From assembly GCF_000234665.1 (NCBI RefSeq), contig NC_018323.1, positions 472,573 to 536,572 of the forward strand: 64,000 nucleotides of DNA, read 5' to 3'. Source of the DNA: Leishmania mexicana MHOM/GT/2001/U1103. Lineage: Eukaryota > Euglenozoa > Kinetoplastea > Trypanosomatida > Trypanosomatidae. Under the pieces are notes generated by a model that saw only the letters and a program-made list of their open reading frames with translations, did no database searches and was not told where the DNA came from. The translations under genes were made by a program, and so were the position numbers. Below, in pieces: positions 39,701 to 48,481 of this stretch. Numbering within the stretch: the stretch's first letter is position 1; every line of letters starts with the position of its first letter.

Positions 39701-42099
39701 TCACCACGGCGACGTCATGTGCGGCACCATCGATCCCCATCCTGCGACTTGGCTTGCAGAATGCGGAGCAGCTCATGGCGCAAGTCCTCTTCACCGTCGA
39801 CGCCGAAATGTTGCACCTGACAGGCAATACGTGGGGCATCGCTTCTGGTGCTGGTGCGCGGGAGGGCGGCTGCACACGCGTTACCGGCGCCACGGACTAC
39901 CGAAACGGGAGCGTAAAGGGCACCAGCAGCGGCGACGTCAGCCCATCTCACCTCAGACAACACTTCCTACTGGCCGATCACCTGCAGTGCTCCGCCCCGG
40001 CGCAACTTCGCGGGCTGGTGCAGATCAAGGCGGCGGTGCTGGTCACCATGGCGCGCCACCACCTCACGCAGCTGTCTCTCATGCGAGCCGTGCATTACCT
40101 CCGCGAAGGGCAGCAGTTTGCTCGCGTTTTCCATCGGCAAGCAAGACTGACGCTGGTGCCTGAGATGCACGTCCTGCTGGCGTGTCTTGCGACGTGCATG
40201 AGTCTGCGGCGGCTCCCAGACCTCCCAGAGCCGGCGGTAAAGAAAGAGCGAAGAAGCGAAAGCAGAGGCCACTCCGTGAGCAGCGGGGACGGGGACGCGG
40301 CCACGGACGTGGCACTCGATGCCGCGCATGATGCGCTGTACGCCTCTGCGCAGGGCTGGATCTCAGCGGAGCGAGCCACGTCCATTCGCGCCGGCAGTGA
40401 CGATGGCGCAGCACCGTACGAGGCGCACTCGCTGAGCGGGCACCTCAGCAGCCACATCGGCAACGGCACCGATGCCGCGGCCTTTGCTGTTCTGCCGCGA
40501 GAGGAATCCACGGTGGCGCAGGATGTTGGGCTGCCGTACCTGCACCTGCTTGCTGCTGAGCGTGCCGCCTGCACCACCTTGCACACCCCGCCATCTCTCT
40601 CCCTACTCCTCTACATCTTGAAGGCATGGACGGTTTTTCATCTTGTGACCGCAGGCGAAGAGCTAGTCTGGTCAGGCGTGGGCTGCAACATCTCCTCACT
40701 GCTCACGACGCCACTGCACGCCCCGACGCCGCCGCCGCCGCTGCAGCAGCAGTTGACGCGCCAGATGAATGGGTCACCATCGATCTCGGCAGCGCTCCCG
40801 CGATCCCTGGCGCTGAGACCAGCGTCACCGTCACCGCCTTTTCTGCCCCTTCCCTCACCGTCTCACGCCACCACGACGCTCAACACCACAGTTGAGGATC
40901 AGCAGCGTCGCGTGGCGCGACTCGACAGCCTAACATCGACACCGACCAGTACCCCGACGCTGCGCAGCCGACACGCCACGTTGCCAACGGAGATGCACCG
41001 CATTCAGCTTGAGCCTGTCATAATGTCGGCCGCCACCGCCCGACCGGCAGTGCAAGCGGTGAAAAGTGAGGACACGGACGACGAGGGCGGCGGAGTGGGA
41101 CGCGCCGTCAGGGGTGTCGCGTACGGGAATGCAAAGGAGGTCAACGACGACAGTGCCGACAGGAAGGCCACTCACAGTCCTCAGAGCCGGGGCAGCTGCG
41201 GTGTCGACAAGATTGGTGCCGTAAAGTCAGAGAGTGGTATTGGCGGTACGCCTGCACAAGCCATCTACGCAAACCTTCGCGGCGCCTCAGTCATGGCCGC
41301 AACAGCTCCATGCCCCGCGGGTGCGCACGTGAGAGCACTCCCGCAGACGCAGAGGCACCGCGCCGGTGATGTGCTGCAACGCATGATGGCCGTCCTCCTC
41401 GACCACTACGAAGCACATGGTGTTTACGCGGCACCCATAACGGCAGCAGCGCCCTCGCTCTCCACAGAAGCTGAGAGGACTACCCTTCCGCGAGTCCCTG
41501 CCGCTGCGTGGACGCCGCAAAACGTCGTTCTCTTCCGCCTCCTCCGCGGGGCGGTGCTGCTGTGCGAAGACAAAGACGAGCCGGCAGCGGCGCGGGAGCT
41601 GAAGGAAGTCACGCACTTGGCGAAGCAGCATCTTGGCGTCCTTCACCCGTACGTGGCCGATGGGCTGGCGCTGCTGGCGAGCGCGTACACTTCGCTCGAT
41701 GTGGACGCTGTGTCGAGCGGTGATAGCCGCAGTCACGGCGAGCCCTCCGGCTCTGCCACCTCACCGTCGCCACAGCAGGTGACGGGAGGCGCAGCTCGAA
41801 CACGGAAGGTTGCGCTGCAGGTCGCCATGCGCTGCAGCTGCATGGCGCTGGCCTCCCTCTACGCACCGTCGGTGGCCAACGGCAGCGATAGCGTCGATGC
41901 TGCTGGGACGACGACAGCACAGCAGCAGCAGACGGCACCCTTCTCCAACATAGGAGCACGTCTTCGGGAGTGGTGGGGCAGCCAAGTCATCCAGGGCTTG
42001 TGTGGCACCAGCAGCGGCGGGTACAATGAAAATGCGGTGCAGCAACTGCGGCTTCTGTTCGGCTGGCTCCCGGGGTCGCCGGAGTACTGCTTCTCGTAA
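36712..42099 (+). CDS. Large protein with possible helical repeats, 1795 aa, function unknown
   Basis: The family is not securely recognised. Helical segments alternate with long Ser/Pro/Ala-rich linkers. The ordered parts include the N-terminus (YILRVWSLAEDMVTQSGKPL), a region near 325-430 (KRALQCLAEARQWIAQQYTD), one near 480-640 and one near 1090-1160. The C-terminal region (about 1540-1795) contains a TPR-like pair: LLRGAVLLCEDKDEPAAARE followed by HLGVLHPYVADGLALLASAY. The spacing recalls TPR adaptor proteins; a very tentative alternative is a Scc4/MAU2-like cohesin loader. A Ser-Pro repeat (SPSPSPSPSPSP) lies near residue 918. Four sites fit the sumoylation consensus (hydrophobic-Lys-x-Glu). 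No membrane segment or catalytic motif is seen. The ATG at 36712 follows a good acceptor. Confidence 0.85.
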   Translation: MKDSRDYILRVWSLAEDMVTQSGKPLHAFLLLHHVLTQPPPLLRRASGTTAGKPSISSSGDGASTATLPTATTSEAALSLHVTAFDAEWKCEELVTRLRAAEYILLADVPAARTAVSSTSTPAPAASSPRTLSCTAGLEALELAEQVLAPVFATTSLSVSADTVPSAALYPQASSTASSWHQRCRASNDFAGGGDKSRGRCSASYSLDDVLREVADVSRSSASATARSSSAPLWANVDGTGSGAQSRVASMYFLNHATVTALAWPLSSFTLAWPMREARVDGADSSYGASGDGEHLLSAPLLFGPASETITISVSLVVRAHVLQAFICHRRAQHKRALQCLAEARQWIAQQYTDAARARTVRLLWEELQERWTPPRPPPPQQQQQQSSGTSSSPSATAISADQLPPLPGFYQLIERLIVEEGRACATMVQVEECKVHYAILQACGSLPPPPPLPVRTSSSAVTTTFADAGAPMQAHTADLRLHYRRYQESLQFLHALSRAYMTVVRWIEEEAQGDVMTATAAAAPPPSGSVDVAEQGVAWREALRCVRSRLSPFCLCALQYTCNRATPLAPPDLATDTATTTTTADVSPCYALGFDVRLAAEVLGLYHCLSHVYLLYQQSPAASTLQPFSVKHYESLSAVELMARGGGGGGGSRAQQPCNGSAMEERTKGKNARRGDDTFEAAKEEVAFLRLYRSDPAYVALFGDHQVRPPTRQKLSSSDAALDTDDADVLAITRDLVHRAVEHAKINAFVFGQWRLGDAAVTATLRAPSATSATVQGGKRLKTESAHNDETGGALDQCDGVQAAPLLRWRAPKDAAASTAPAIAHEAALLWCLVELGLRDNYPFVIRFQRELSDALTQVRDVTYSSGGGAANRVAAPPQLPEEATESDVGVCGSLPNRRHPAGASLPGIRKHSRSPSPSPSPSPSPTLLGPRASHTTTSRLQPSPSSNWVFPGVRRALQLYLELVTVLMRSAATMHATSSTPATGTEEPQSAAAFFTTATSCAAPSIPILRLGLQNAEQLMAQVLFTVDAEMLHLTGNTWGIASGAGAREGGCTRVTGATDYRNGSVKGTSSGDVSPSHLRQHFLLADHLQCSAPAQLRGLVQIKAAVLVTMARHHLTQLSLMRAVHYLREGQQFARVFHRQARLTLVPEMHVLLACLATCMSLRRLPDLPEPAVKKERRSESRGHSVSSGDGDAATDVALDAAHDALYASAQGWISAERATSIRAGSDDGAAPYEAHSLSGHLSSHIGNGTDAAAFAVLPREESTVAQDVGLPYLHLLAAERAACTTLHTPPSLSLLLYILKAWTVFHLVTAGEELVWSGVGCNISSLLTTPLHAPTPPPPLQQQLTRQMNGSPSISAALPRSLALRPASPSPPFLPLPSPSHATTTLNTTVEDQQRRVARLDSLTSTPTSTPTLRSRHATLPTEMHRIQLEPVIMSAATARPAVQAVKSEDTDDEGGGVGRAVRGVAYGNAKEVNDDSADRKATHSPQSRGSCGVDKIGAVKSESGIGGTPAQAIYANLRGASVMAATAPCPAGAHVRALPQTQRHRAGDVLQRMMAVLLDHYEAHGVYAAPITAAAPSLSTEAERTTLPRVPAAAWTPQNVVLFRLLRGAVLLCEDKDEPAAARELKEVTHLAKQHLGVLHPYVADGLALLASAYTSLDVDAVSSGDSRSHGEPSGSATSPSPQQVTGGAARTRKVALQVAMRCSCMALASLYAPSVANGSDSVDAAGTTTAQQQQTAPFSNIGARLREWWGSQVIQGLCGTSSGGYNENAVQQLRLLFGWLPGSPEYCFS
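39461..39492 (+). repeat. CCGTCG/CCGTCA tandem repeat coding Ser-Pro
   Basis: Five or so copies of a six-base unit encode an alternating Ser-Pro run within the 1795-aa protein, a likely disordered and possibly phosphorylated linker. Confidence 0.8.
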
Positions 42100-43146
42100 A
42101 AACAGCTGTCGGCGAACGGGCCACGCACGCTCACCCACTCACGTGCGTCACGGACACCGATCTTGTGAGTGGGCTGTGTCACTCTCCGGGAGCATTGCTC
42201 ACTCTGCAGTTGTACGTGTATCTAAATACATATATATGTATATATATGTGTGTGTGTCCGTGTCGAATCCTGTCTGCGTGCATGTGTGCGTCTGTGCCAG
42301 TGTCAGCGCCGACCAAATAGCCTCGCCGGTTGTCTCTCCCTCCCCCCTCTCCTCCTCGTCTTCCCCTTACCTTTGATGTGTTTTGCCTCTTGAGTCGCCC
42401 TCAAACCACTCGTCCGCAGTGCCGGTGTTGCGGTAGTGGCCGCTGTTGCTCGTGTAGCTGCCTCAGCGGCGGCAGTGGTAGGGTGGACACGGAAGAAACG
42501 GAAAGACGCCACGAGGTCAGGGCCATCGGGGTACGTCAGCTTGTTTCGCTTGGTGCGGTCGGGACACCCTCCCCCCACACACACGCACACACACACACTC
42601 GCCTCACTGCTCAGACAAGGAGAAGCGTGTCAAGATAGATCATCGCCAAAAACCAAGCTCGGCAACGCGGAGACGACAAGCTCCTCCTCCCCTTCCCCCT
42701 CCGGCATGTGTATGTGTGTCGGGGAGGCGGGAGGCAAGGTGCATCCGCTGCATCACTTGGCTGGTGGTCGTCGTGCACACACACACACACACACGCCACC
42801 CACCTACCCCTCTTCCCACCACCAACACGAACGCCATCGTCACCACCCCTCACCTTTATAAACAGACATGCACGCACACACACACACACCAATCTCAGCT
42901 CCTCTCCGACAGGGTCCGCGTGCGTTTCCTTGTCTTCGGTCTCGCCCCCCCCTCCCCCTCCGCCGCCACACACACACACACCTATTTGTGGGCGGACGCC
43001 TGTAGCCATCTCATACCTTGTGCTCAGTGCCGCACGCTCGCATCAGCTCTCGTCCTCTTCATCTTCGGACACACACACGCACACGCTCCCCCCGTCAACA
43101 CTCCCTCCCCTACCTCCTCCCATCATTGAAGGAACGCGCGGGCACC
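42100..43146. other. Intergenic spacer before PEX12
   Basis: Contains a TATATA/TGTATA island (42221-42250), several CA microsatellites (42582-42600, 42774-42796, 42966-42982), C-runs and C/T tracts. No independent gene is supported. Confidence 0.6.
43085..43131 (+). promoter_or_regulatory. Candidate trans-splice acceptor for PEX12
   Basis: A C/T-rich stretch ends with ATCATTGAAG, with AG at 43130-43131, 15 nt before the ATG at 43147. Confidence 0.5.
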
Positions 43147-44532
43147 ATGTTCGAGAGCAACCTCCTCTCGCAGATCAACACCTCATCACCGCTGCCGACA
43201 GTGGTGGAGGTGCAGTTCACCACCAGCATCAACCAGTCCCTCTACAAGGCGTTCCAGTTTGCCCACACGCTGCTCGCTGAGAAGAGTGACCGGGCGGCTG
43301 TGCTGCTGCCGTGGAATGATGAGATATACTTGACTGTGTCGGGGATGCTGGAGCGGCTGATGCTGGAGCACGCCGACACCACCTTCTCCGAAATGATATT
43401 TGCCCTGCGTCGCGCGGAGGTGGACGGGCCGCTCGCCGCTGCCCCGCCACTGTCCTCGTCATCCGCCGCCGCGTCTGGGCCATCGCCGCCAGGGCTGCGG
43501 CCTGGTGCGCGTGGCCGGTACCTTCGCTGGCTGCTGTTGGGACCACCGCCGGTGACCACTCCGGAAGAGCGCGCCATGAACTTCATCAACGACGGCGTCT
43601 CCTCGCAGCTGCGCGTTCACGCCAGCGCACCGGCAGACGCCGCCGTCGCGGCGATCGTGTCGCCGGATATGGCGACGTCCAACCCGCTCGTAAATGCCGT
43701 CGCCACAGACGCGATGGCCGCGGTGGGGAACGCGGCGGACGCCGCGGCGCTCTCGCAGCTGAAGTCCGTCGAGCTTCTCAAGGCGGAGCAAGCTCCGTAC
43801 GGCTACCTGCGCTTCAAGGCGCTTAGCCGTCGCAACAAGGTCGTCTCTCTCTTTCTCTTGACGCTCAAGCCGTACCTGGAGCGCAAGGTGGAGCAGTGGT
43901 ACGTGCGCAACACCGACACCTCCGTCGATGCCGTCGCCATGCGGAACGCGTATGCCTACCGCTACCCGCGCCGAGCGGCCCTCTTGCACTTCCTCGCGAA
44001 GTACGTCTACCCGATCTACCACGTCACGAAGCAGGGGTCACGGTTCCTGTACATTATGTGCTTCCTGCTGGAGATGACGCCCTACACGTCGCCGCTGCAT
44101 CGTGTCTTCGGCATCGCGCTGCGTCGGAGTACCCTCGAGGACTCGCTTGCGACGGGCCCCCGCGCGCAGCGCGCGCTGCTTGTCGCGCGGGTAGTGCTGA
44201 TTCTCGTCTTCTGTGGCTTCCGGCTTCTGGAGTTCACACGGAACGCTGACGGAGCATCCTCGCCACGTCAGATCCGGGAGGAGGGGCTTCCGATTCCGCC
44301 ACCGCCAGTGCTTGGCGGCGACGTGCCGCTGCCAGAGGACCGAAGTAGCCTCCCGAAAGCTGGTGAGTGCCCCGTCTGCCGCAGACACGTCACGAACGCG
44401 GCGGTCTGCCTCACCAGTGGCATCGTGGGCTGCTACCCTTGCCTGCAAGGGTACGTGCGAGAGCAACGAGCGTGTCCTGTCACGCACCAGTCGATGGGAG
44501 TGGAGCAGATCCGCCGAGTTTTCGAGTGCTAA
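43147..44532 (+). CDS. PEX12: Peroxin 12, RING-type glycosome import factor
   Basis: PEX12 is a membrane subunit of the peroxisomal (here glycosomal) RING ubiquitin-ligase complex with PEX2 and PEX10. That complex recycles the import receptor PEX5. The 461-aa product ends in the family's degenerate RING: C408-x2-C411, C429-x2-C432 and C443, within SGIVGCYPCLQGYV and ACPVT. Several normal RING ligands are missing, as is typical for PEX12, which binds one zinc. The membrane part includes KVVSLFLLTLKPYLERKVEQ, FLYIMCFLLEMTPY and ALLVARVVLILVFCGFRLLE (about 344-363). The N-terminus keeps the family's FESNLL and the LYKAFQFA-type region. An Ala/Ser/Pro-rich insert lies near 98-125. The ATG at 43147 is the first after the splice acceptor. 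Identification is confident from the RING and layout. Confidence 0.92.
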   Translation: MFESNLLSQINTSSPLPTVVEVQFTTSINQSLYKAFQFAHTLLAEKSDRAAVLLPWNDEIYLTVSGMLERLMLEHADTTFSEMIFALRRAEVDGPLAAAPPLSSSSAAASGPSPPGLRPGARGRYLRWLLLGPPPVTTPEERAMNFINDGVSSQLRVHASAPADAAVAAIVSPDMATSNPLVNAVATDAMAAVGNAADAAALSQLKSVELLKAEQAPYGYLRFKALSRRNKVVSLFLLTLKPYLERKVEQWYVRNTDTSVDAVAMRNAYAYRYPRRAALLHFLAKYVYPIYHVTKQGSRFLYIMCFLLEMTPYTSPLHRVFGIALRRSTLEDSLATGPRAQRALLVARVVLILVFCGFRLLEFTRNADGASSPRQIREEGLPIPPPPVLGGDVPLPEDRSSLPKAGECPVCRRHVTNAAVCLTSGIVGCYPCLQGYVREQRACPVTHQSMGVEQIRRVFEC

Positions 44533-45691
44533 GGTGCGTCAGTACCTGAGAGAGGGGGAGAACTCGAAGCGGTTGCCTCGCTGGTGTTTGCCTGTGGCCA
44601 CGGGACAGGTGTGCTGTGTGTGGCGATGTGCGCTCCTGTAGGGCTCACATGATTGTTGTAGAGTGGGGGGGGGGGCGAAGACGTGCCGTGGTCAGAAGCA
44701 GAGCGTGTCTGATGGCGCCTGCCACCATCACGCCCTCCACCCATCACCATGTGTGTCGGTGCTTCTCCTTCGTTGTGTGCTGTCCTATTTACGATCCCTC
44801 TTCAGTTTTTCCGTGTCCATATCGCGTGCGCTGGATGATCCCCTCCCTCCCTTCCTCCCGCCTTTTTCTCCCTCTGCCTCGGTGTGTAACGGCTTGAGCC
44901 GCCACAACAACATCGACGTTGGCGCTGCGGAGTGTGCTCACTCTGCCCTTCGGTGTAGGTGCGAGTTATTCGATCAGTCTGTGTTGTGTGGAGGATGGAG
45001 GAGGAGGGGGTACCGTTGAGGAGGACTCCTGCCGATGTTTGCCTTTACGGTGCCCGAGCCTGCGCTGCGCTTGTGCAGGCGCAGCTGTATGTGTGTGTGT
45101 GTGTGCATCCTCGGATGGTAACGCGATCCCTTAGAAAGAAAAAGGGAAGAGGCGTGTTTTGAGAGGCGCTGCTGCGCGTGCCACGAGCACGCCAGCAGGT
45201 GTGTTTGCGCAGACAACCGCCGCAGTAGCTCGCCCACCACGGCGAAGTCCCCGGGCGTCTTGGGCGGACGGTTCTGCCAACGAATCGCGCGACATGAGGC
45301 AGCACACCAAGCACTTAAAAAAACGAAAGGAAGGAGATGTCGTGCAGCCTCTTGGGCCCCACCGCCGCATGCCAGACACCCGCGCGTGCGCGTGGGCCGA
45401 TACGCCCAGGCAGATACGCCCGCCTTGTCCCAGCGCCTTCATTTTCGAGCGGAGGCAACCAACAGGACGCCTGTTACGCTACCCATGACTGCCGCTGCTC
45501 TCCCAGGACACTCGCTCTCCGCTCAACCGCCCCCTCCCACTCTGTTTTTCGGGGCATGTATATATATGTGTGCATCACTCTGCGTCTTTCATCTTCGCGT
45601 CGACGCATCGACGACACTGGCAGAACGAGGTGCGGAAACAACCCCGAGAGAGAGCTTGGAACTCCTGCCTGGAGGTGTGTCTGCCTTGTCG
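44533..45691. other. Intergenic spacer between PEX12 and the zinc-ribbon gene
   Basis: Contains a G-run near 44664-44674, C/T-rich blocks near 44840-44885, a TG microsatellite (45089-45106) and a TATATATG island near 45557. The in-frame sequence upstream of 45692 looks like leader rather than coding. A possible acceptor AG is at 45622-45623 after the C/T tract at about 45510-45550. Confidence 0.55.
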
Positions 45692-46207
45692 ATGCCAACG
45701 ATGGGAGGCATCAAGGGCGGCGTAGGCAGCTTCCTCCTCCGTCGTACAGCCGCGAAGAGCATCCGCCAGAAGCACTTCACGGGCCCGCAGTTCTACAAGC
45801 GCAAGACCTTCAACTTTCCAGTCGGTCACCATCAGCTTCACCGCCGCGTTGCCCCGGCTCTGCAGACTGGGTCACCGACACATCAGCGGGAGCACCAGCG
45901 CTACGCCCACCTCCCAGGAGATGCCCGCACACGACCGAGTGAGGACTTCACCTTCTCCCGCTCAACCTCGCCTCGCGACAGCGGACGGAGTCGGCAACGG
46001 GTAGACAAGGCCATGTACGCCTGGGCGAAGCGTGGCTCGCTGCAGCTCTACCAAATGGGCGGCAAACGAGAAACCTTTGTGTGCTACAGGTGCGGCTACC
46101 CGGTGCGGAGCGCTCTCGTCGCCATCAAAGACGATAACTGGGATTACCGCATGTGCTACAACTGCTACACAAAGACCGTCGACACCGGGATGGAGCGAAA
46201 CACGTAG
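45692..46207 (+). CDS. Small zinc-ribbon protein, probably mitochondrial, 171 aa
   Basis: The family is not recognised. The C-terminal quarter has two CxxC pairs, CYRCG and CYNCY, about 25 residues apart, forming a zinc-ribbon-like fold. The N-terminus is basic (KGGVGSFLLRRTAAKSIRQK) and lacks acidic residues, consistent with mitochondrial import. The middle is His/Arg/Pro-rich and may be flexible. Such small basic zinc-ribbon proteins are often ribosomal or ribonucleoprotein components, so a mitoribosomal role is plausible but inferred. Start choice is uncertain. ATGs at 45692 and 45701 are both good. The frame is open upstream to an ATG at 45485, but that part reads like leader and lies before the AG at 45622. 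Confidence 0.78.
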   Translation: MPTMGGIKGGVGSFLLRRTAAKSIRQKHFTGPQFYKRKTFNFPVGHHQLHRRVAPALQTGSPTHQREHQRYAHLPGDARTRPSEDFTFSRSTSPRDSGRSRQRVDKAMYAWAKRGSLQLYQMGGKRETFVCYRCGYPVRSALVAIKDDNWDYRMCYNCYTKTVDTGMERNT

Positions 46208-46838
46208 GAGGGCTGATGGTGCTGGCGCGAGTCTGTGTTAGTGGCTTTGTGCGCCGAGTGTGTCCCCCCTCCCACCACCACCACCACCAGCGCCACCGCC
46301 AGCAGCGTCTTCCTCCGACTGCCTCATCACATACTCTAAGCCGACACGCTTCTGAATGACGTCTAAAAAAAAATACACTTGCAGGACTCGCATGGAAAGC
46401 AGCAGTCGCGCGGGTGCGCCAAACGTTCGCCTGTGCGCAGGATGCCAACACCCTGCGTGGCCTCTCGCGCACCCGCCCCCTCCCCGTCCTGATGCCCGCG
46501 TGCAGCTCCTTCCCCATCGACGACGGAGAGAGCGGGCGAGCGGGCCAGATGAAAGTCGACCAGGCATCTGCCGCCGGTTGACCCTCTAGGCGGGTGGCCG
46601 CCTTCCCACTTGCCGACGGTCTCGTGATGGTCTTCAGTGACCAGGCGCTTTCACTTCCTCCTCCTCCGCCTCCTCCTCCCCCCGCCTCCCTTTTTGACTC
46701 CGTCATCACGCAAGCGCGACGGCGTGAGAAGCACCAAGGCAACACACGAAAGCAAAAGGAGGCCCGGCTTGGGACCACAGCGTCGCTGTCTCCTCGCGTA
46801 GAAGAAGCACACACATAACACGGTCTCCTACCCTCCCT
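46208..46838. other. Intergenic spacer before the SURP gene
   Basis: Contains CCACCA repeats near 46270-46290, an A-run (46365-46372) and a strong C/T block at 46645-46700 followed by AG at 46713-46714, the likely splice site for the next gene. No other gene is seen. Confidence 0.6.
46645..46714 (+). promoter_or_regulatory. Candidate trans-splice acceptor for the SURP gene
   Basis: A CTTCCTCCTCCTCCGCCTCC tract continues through CCCTTTTTGACTCC to AG at 46713-46714, about 124 nt before the ATG at 46839. Confidence 0.5.
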
Positions 46839-47525
46839 ATGGCGGACTACAACGCAGCCGGTGCCGACGCGGCGGTGGTGGTGGACGACAACGTGCCACC
46901 AGGCATCACGGCGAAGCAGGACGAAATCATCCAGTACGTGGCGAAGTACGTGGTCGCATCGTGTGACGGGGCGCGGTATCAAGACAAGGTTCGCACGCGC
47001 ACAAAGCACAACCCGTACTTCGATTTCCTCAACGCCAAGCACCCGTACCACCAGTACTACCAGTACCTCCTCGAGTCCTACCGGCACTGGATGCGCAACA
47101 GCGAGGCAGTCGGGACCGGGACGTGGGGCGGCGGTGTCGATGCTATGCAGAGCCAGGGGCCGCAGCAGCAGTGGAACGAGGAAGACTACTACCAGTACTA
47201 CGGCGCCTACGCTGGACAGGCGAGCGGCATTGAATTTCAGGGCAACGCTGCTGGCCACCTTGGCGAGGGAAGCAGCTATGTGGACGCACCTAGCTCCGCG
47301 CACGCGCAGAACGCCAGCAGCGGCGTGGATCCCACCTCGTACGGGTCGGAAGCAGTCCCTGCCACGGGCTATGGCGCTAGCTACGACCCCTCGGCGGTAG
47401 GCCCTGAGCCAGCGCAGGCGGGAACGACTGCAGGCGGCGGCGAAGCTCAGGCCGAGGAAGACGAAGACGATGAGTACGAGCTTGTCATGGAAAACGGGCA
47501 GTGGGTGTCACGCAAGCGGATGTAG
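46839..47525 (+). CDS. SURP-domain protein, probable splicing factor
   Basis: The 228-aa protein carries one SURP (SWAP) module at about residues 29-82: IIQYVAKYVVASCDGARYQD followed by HNPYFDFLNAKHPYHQYYQY. The NPYFDFL and HPYHQYY signatures are diagnostic. SURP modules occur almost only in pre-mRNA splicing proteins such as SF3a1, SUPT/SFSWAP and related factors, where they bind other splicing proteins. The remainder is Gln/Tyr/Gly/Ala-rich, with an acidic stretch near the end (AEEDEDDEYELVMENGQW), and is probably disordered. There is only one SURP, no ubiquitin-like domain and no G-patch, so it is not a full SF3a1. In trypanosomatids it could act in trans-splicing; this is inferred. The ATG at 46839 is the first in the predicted mRNA. 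Confidence 0.88.
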   Translation: MADYNAAGADAAVVVDDNVPPGITAKQDEIIQYVAKYVVASCDGARYQDKVRTRTKHNPYFDFLNAKHPYHQYYQYLLESYRHWMRNSEAVGTGTWGGGVDAMQSQGPQQQWNEEDYYQYYGAYAGQASGIEFQGNAAGHLGEGSSYVDAPSSAHAQNASSGVDPTSYGSEAVPATGYGASYDPSAVGPEPAQAGTTAGGGEAQAEEDEDDEYELVMENGQWVSRKRM

Positions 47526-48481
47526 CTGCACCGCTTTTCATGGTCTTGGCTCTCTCCATCGGCGTTCGGGACGACATTTCTCTGTGGTGGTGGCCGCGCC
47601 TGCGAAGACACAGAAGAAGATATGCGGTGAGGCTTTTGGTTGGTCGAACCCGGGCAAAGGAGGAGGTGCGAGGTACGGCGCTCGCCCACCCAGCAACACC
47701 ACCGTCTGTCTTCCCCACCTCCTCCTCCTCCCCCTCTCTCGTGCCTTTTCTATAGTAACCCAAGAAATTGAAAGGAAAGAAAGGGGTGGGTGCAGGTCAT
47801 TGTGACCAGCACTCAACAAGCACAAACATACATGTGCTAGCACTTGCTCGACTATCTCTCAGCGATGCCCCTTGGCGTCTCACACGCGCCTTGTAGGAGG
47901 CTGTGCAACTCGCCGAACCAGGCCCATCACCATCCGGGTGTTGTAAGCCCGACAAGCCCCACCCCCTCCTCTGCCTCCGTGATTACGTCGCTGCAACTTG
48001 GGACATGGAATTTGTTATCCGTGCTGCTGCTGGCGCGCCTCTGAACGCACTTCTGTCTGTGTGTGTGTGTGTTATTCTGTCTCCCCTGTCTCCTCCTCTC
48101 GCTTAGCCATCCGTCTGCACAGAGGCCCGCGCTGCATCCGCTCTGCAGCGACCGCATCCGTCACAAATCCATCTATATACGTGTGTGTGTGTGTGTGTGT
48201 GTCCGCGCCTACACGCCCACACACTCTCTCACCCTACCGTTTTCTTTCTTTTGTTTGTTGCTCCGATCTCTCCCTCTCCCCGTTGTTGCTGCCTCCGTAC
48301 TCCTTGTGTGTGTCTGTGTGTGTCTGTGTGTGTCTCTTGGGTTTCCGTTTTCTCTCGGTGCTTTTGGGGCTCGTGCACGCCGATAAGGCATTCAAGGGGC
48401 AGCGTTGGTCATCGCCGTCATCGCCACCGCCCATCTCCTCCATCCACGGATCACCTCCTCGGCTCTCGCGTCGTTGCACCA
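47526..48481. other. Intergenic spacer before the first SPFH gene
   Basis: Contains C/T tracts, TG microsatellites (48056-48072, 48180-48203) and a TGTGTGTC tandem near 48304-48334. No independent gene is seen. The likely splice AG for the SPFH gene is at 48386-48387. Confidence 0.6.
48240..48387 (+). promoter_or_regulatory. Candidate trans-splice acceptor for SPFH gene 1
   Basis: A T/C-rich region (48240-48304), a TG repeat and a TTTCCGTTTTCTCTC segment are followed by AG at 48386-48387. This gives a 5' UTR of about 94 nt before the ATG at 48482. Confidence 0.4.

Noticed and set aside
45260..45691. Longer N-terminus for the zinc-ribbon protein
   Set aside because: The upstream in-frame residues read like leader sequence and lie largely before the likely splice site at 45622. 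The MPTMGG start gives a normal presequence.
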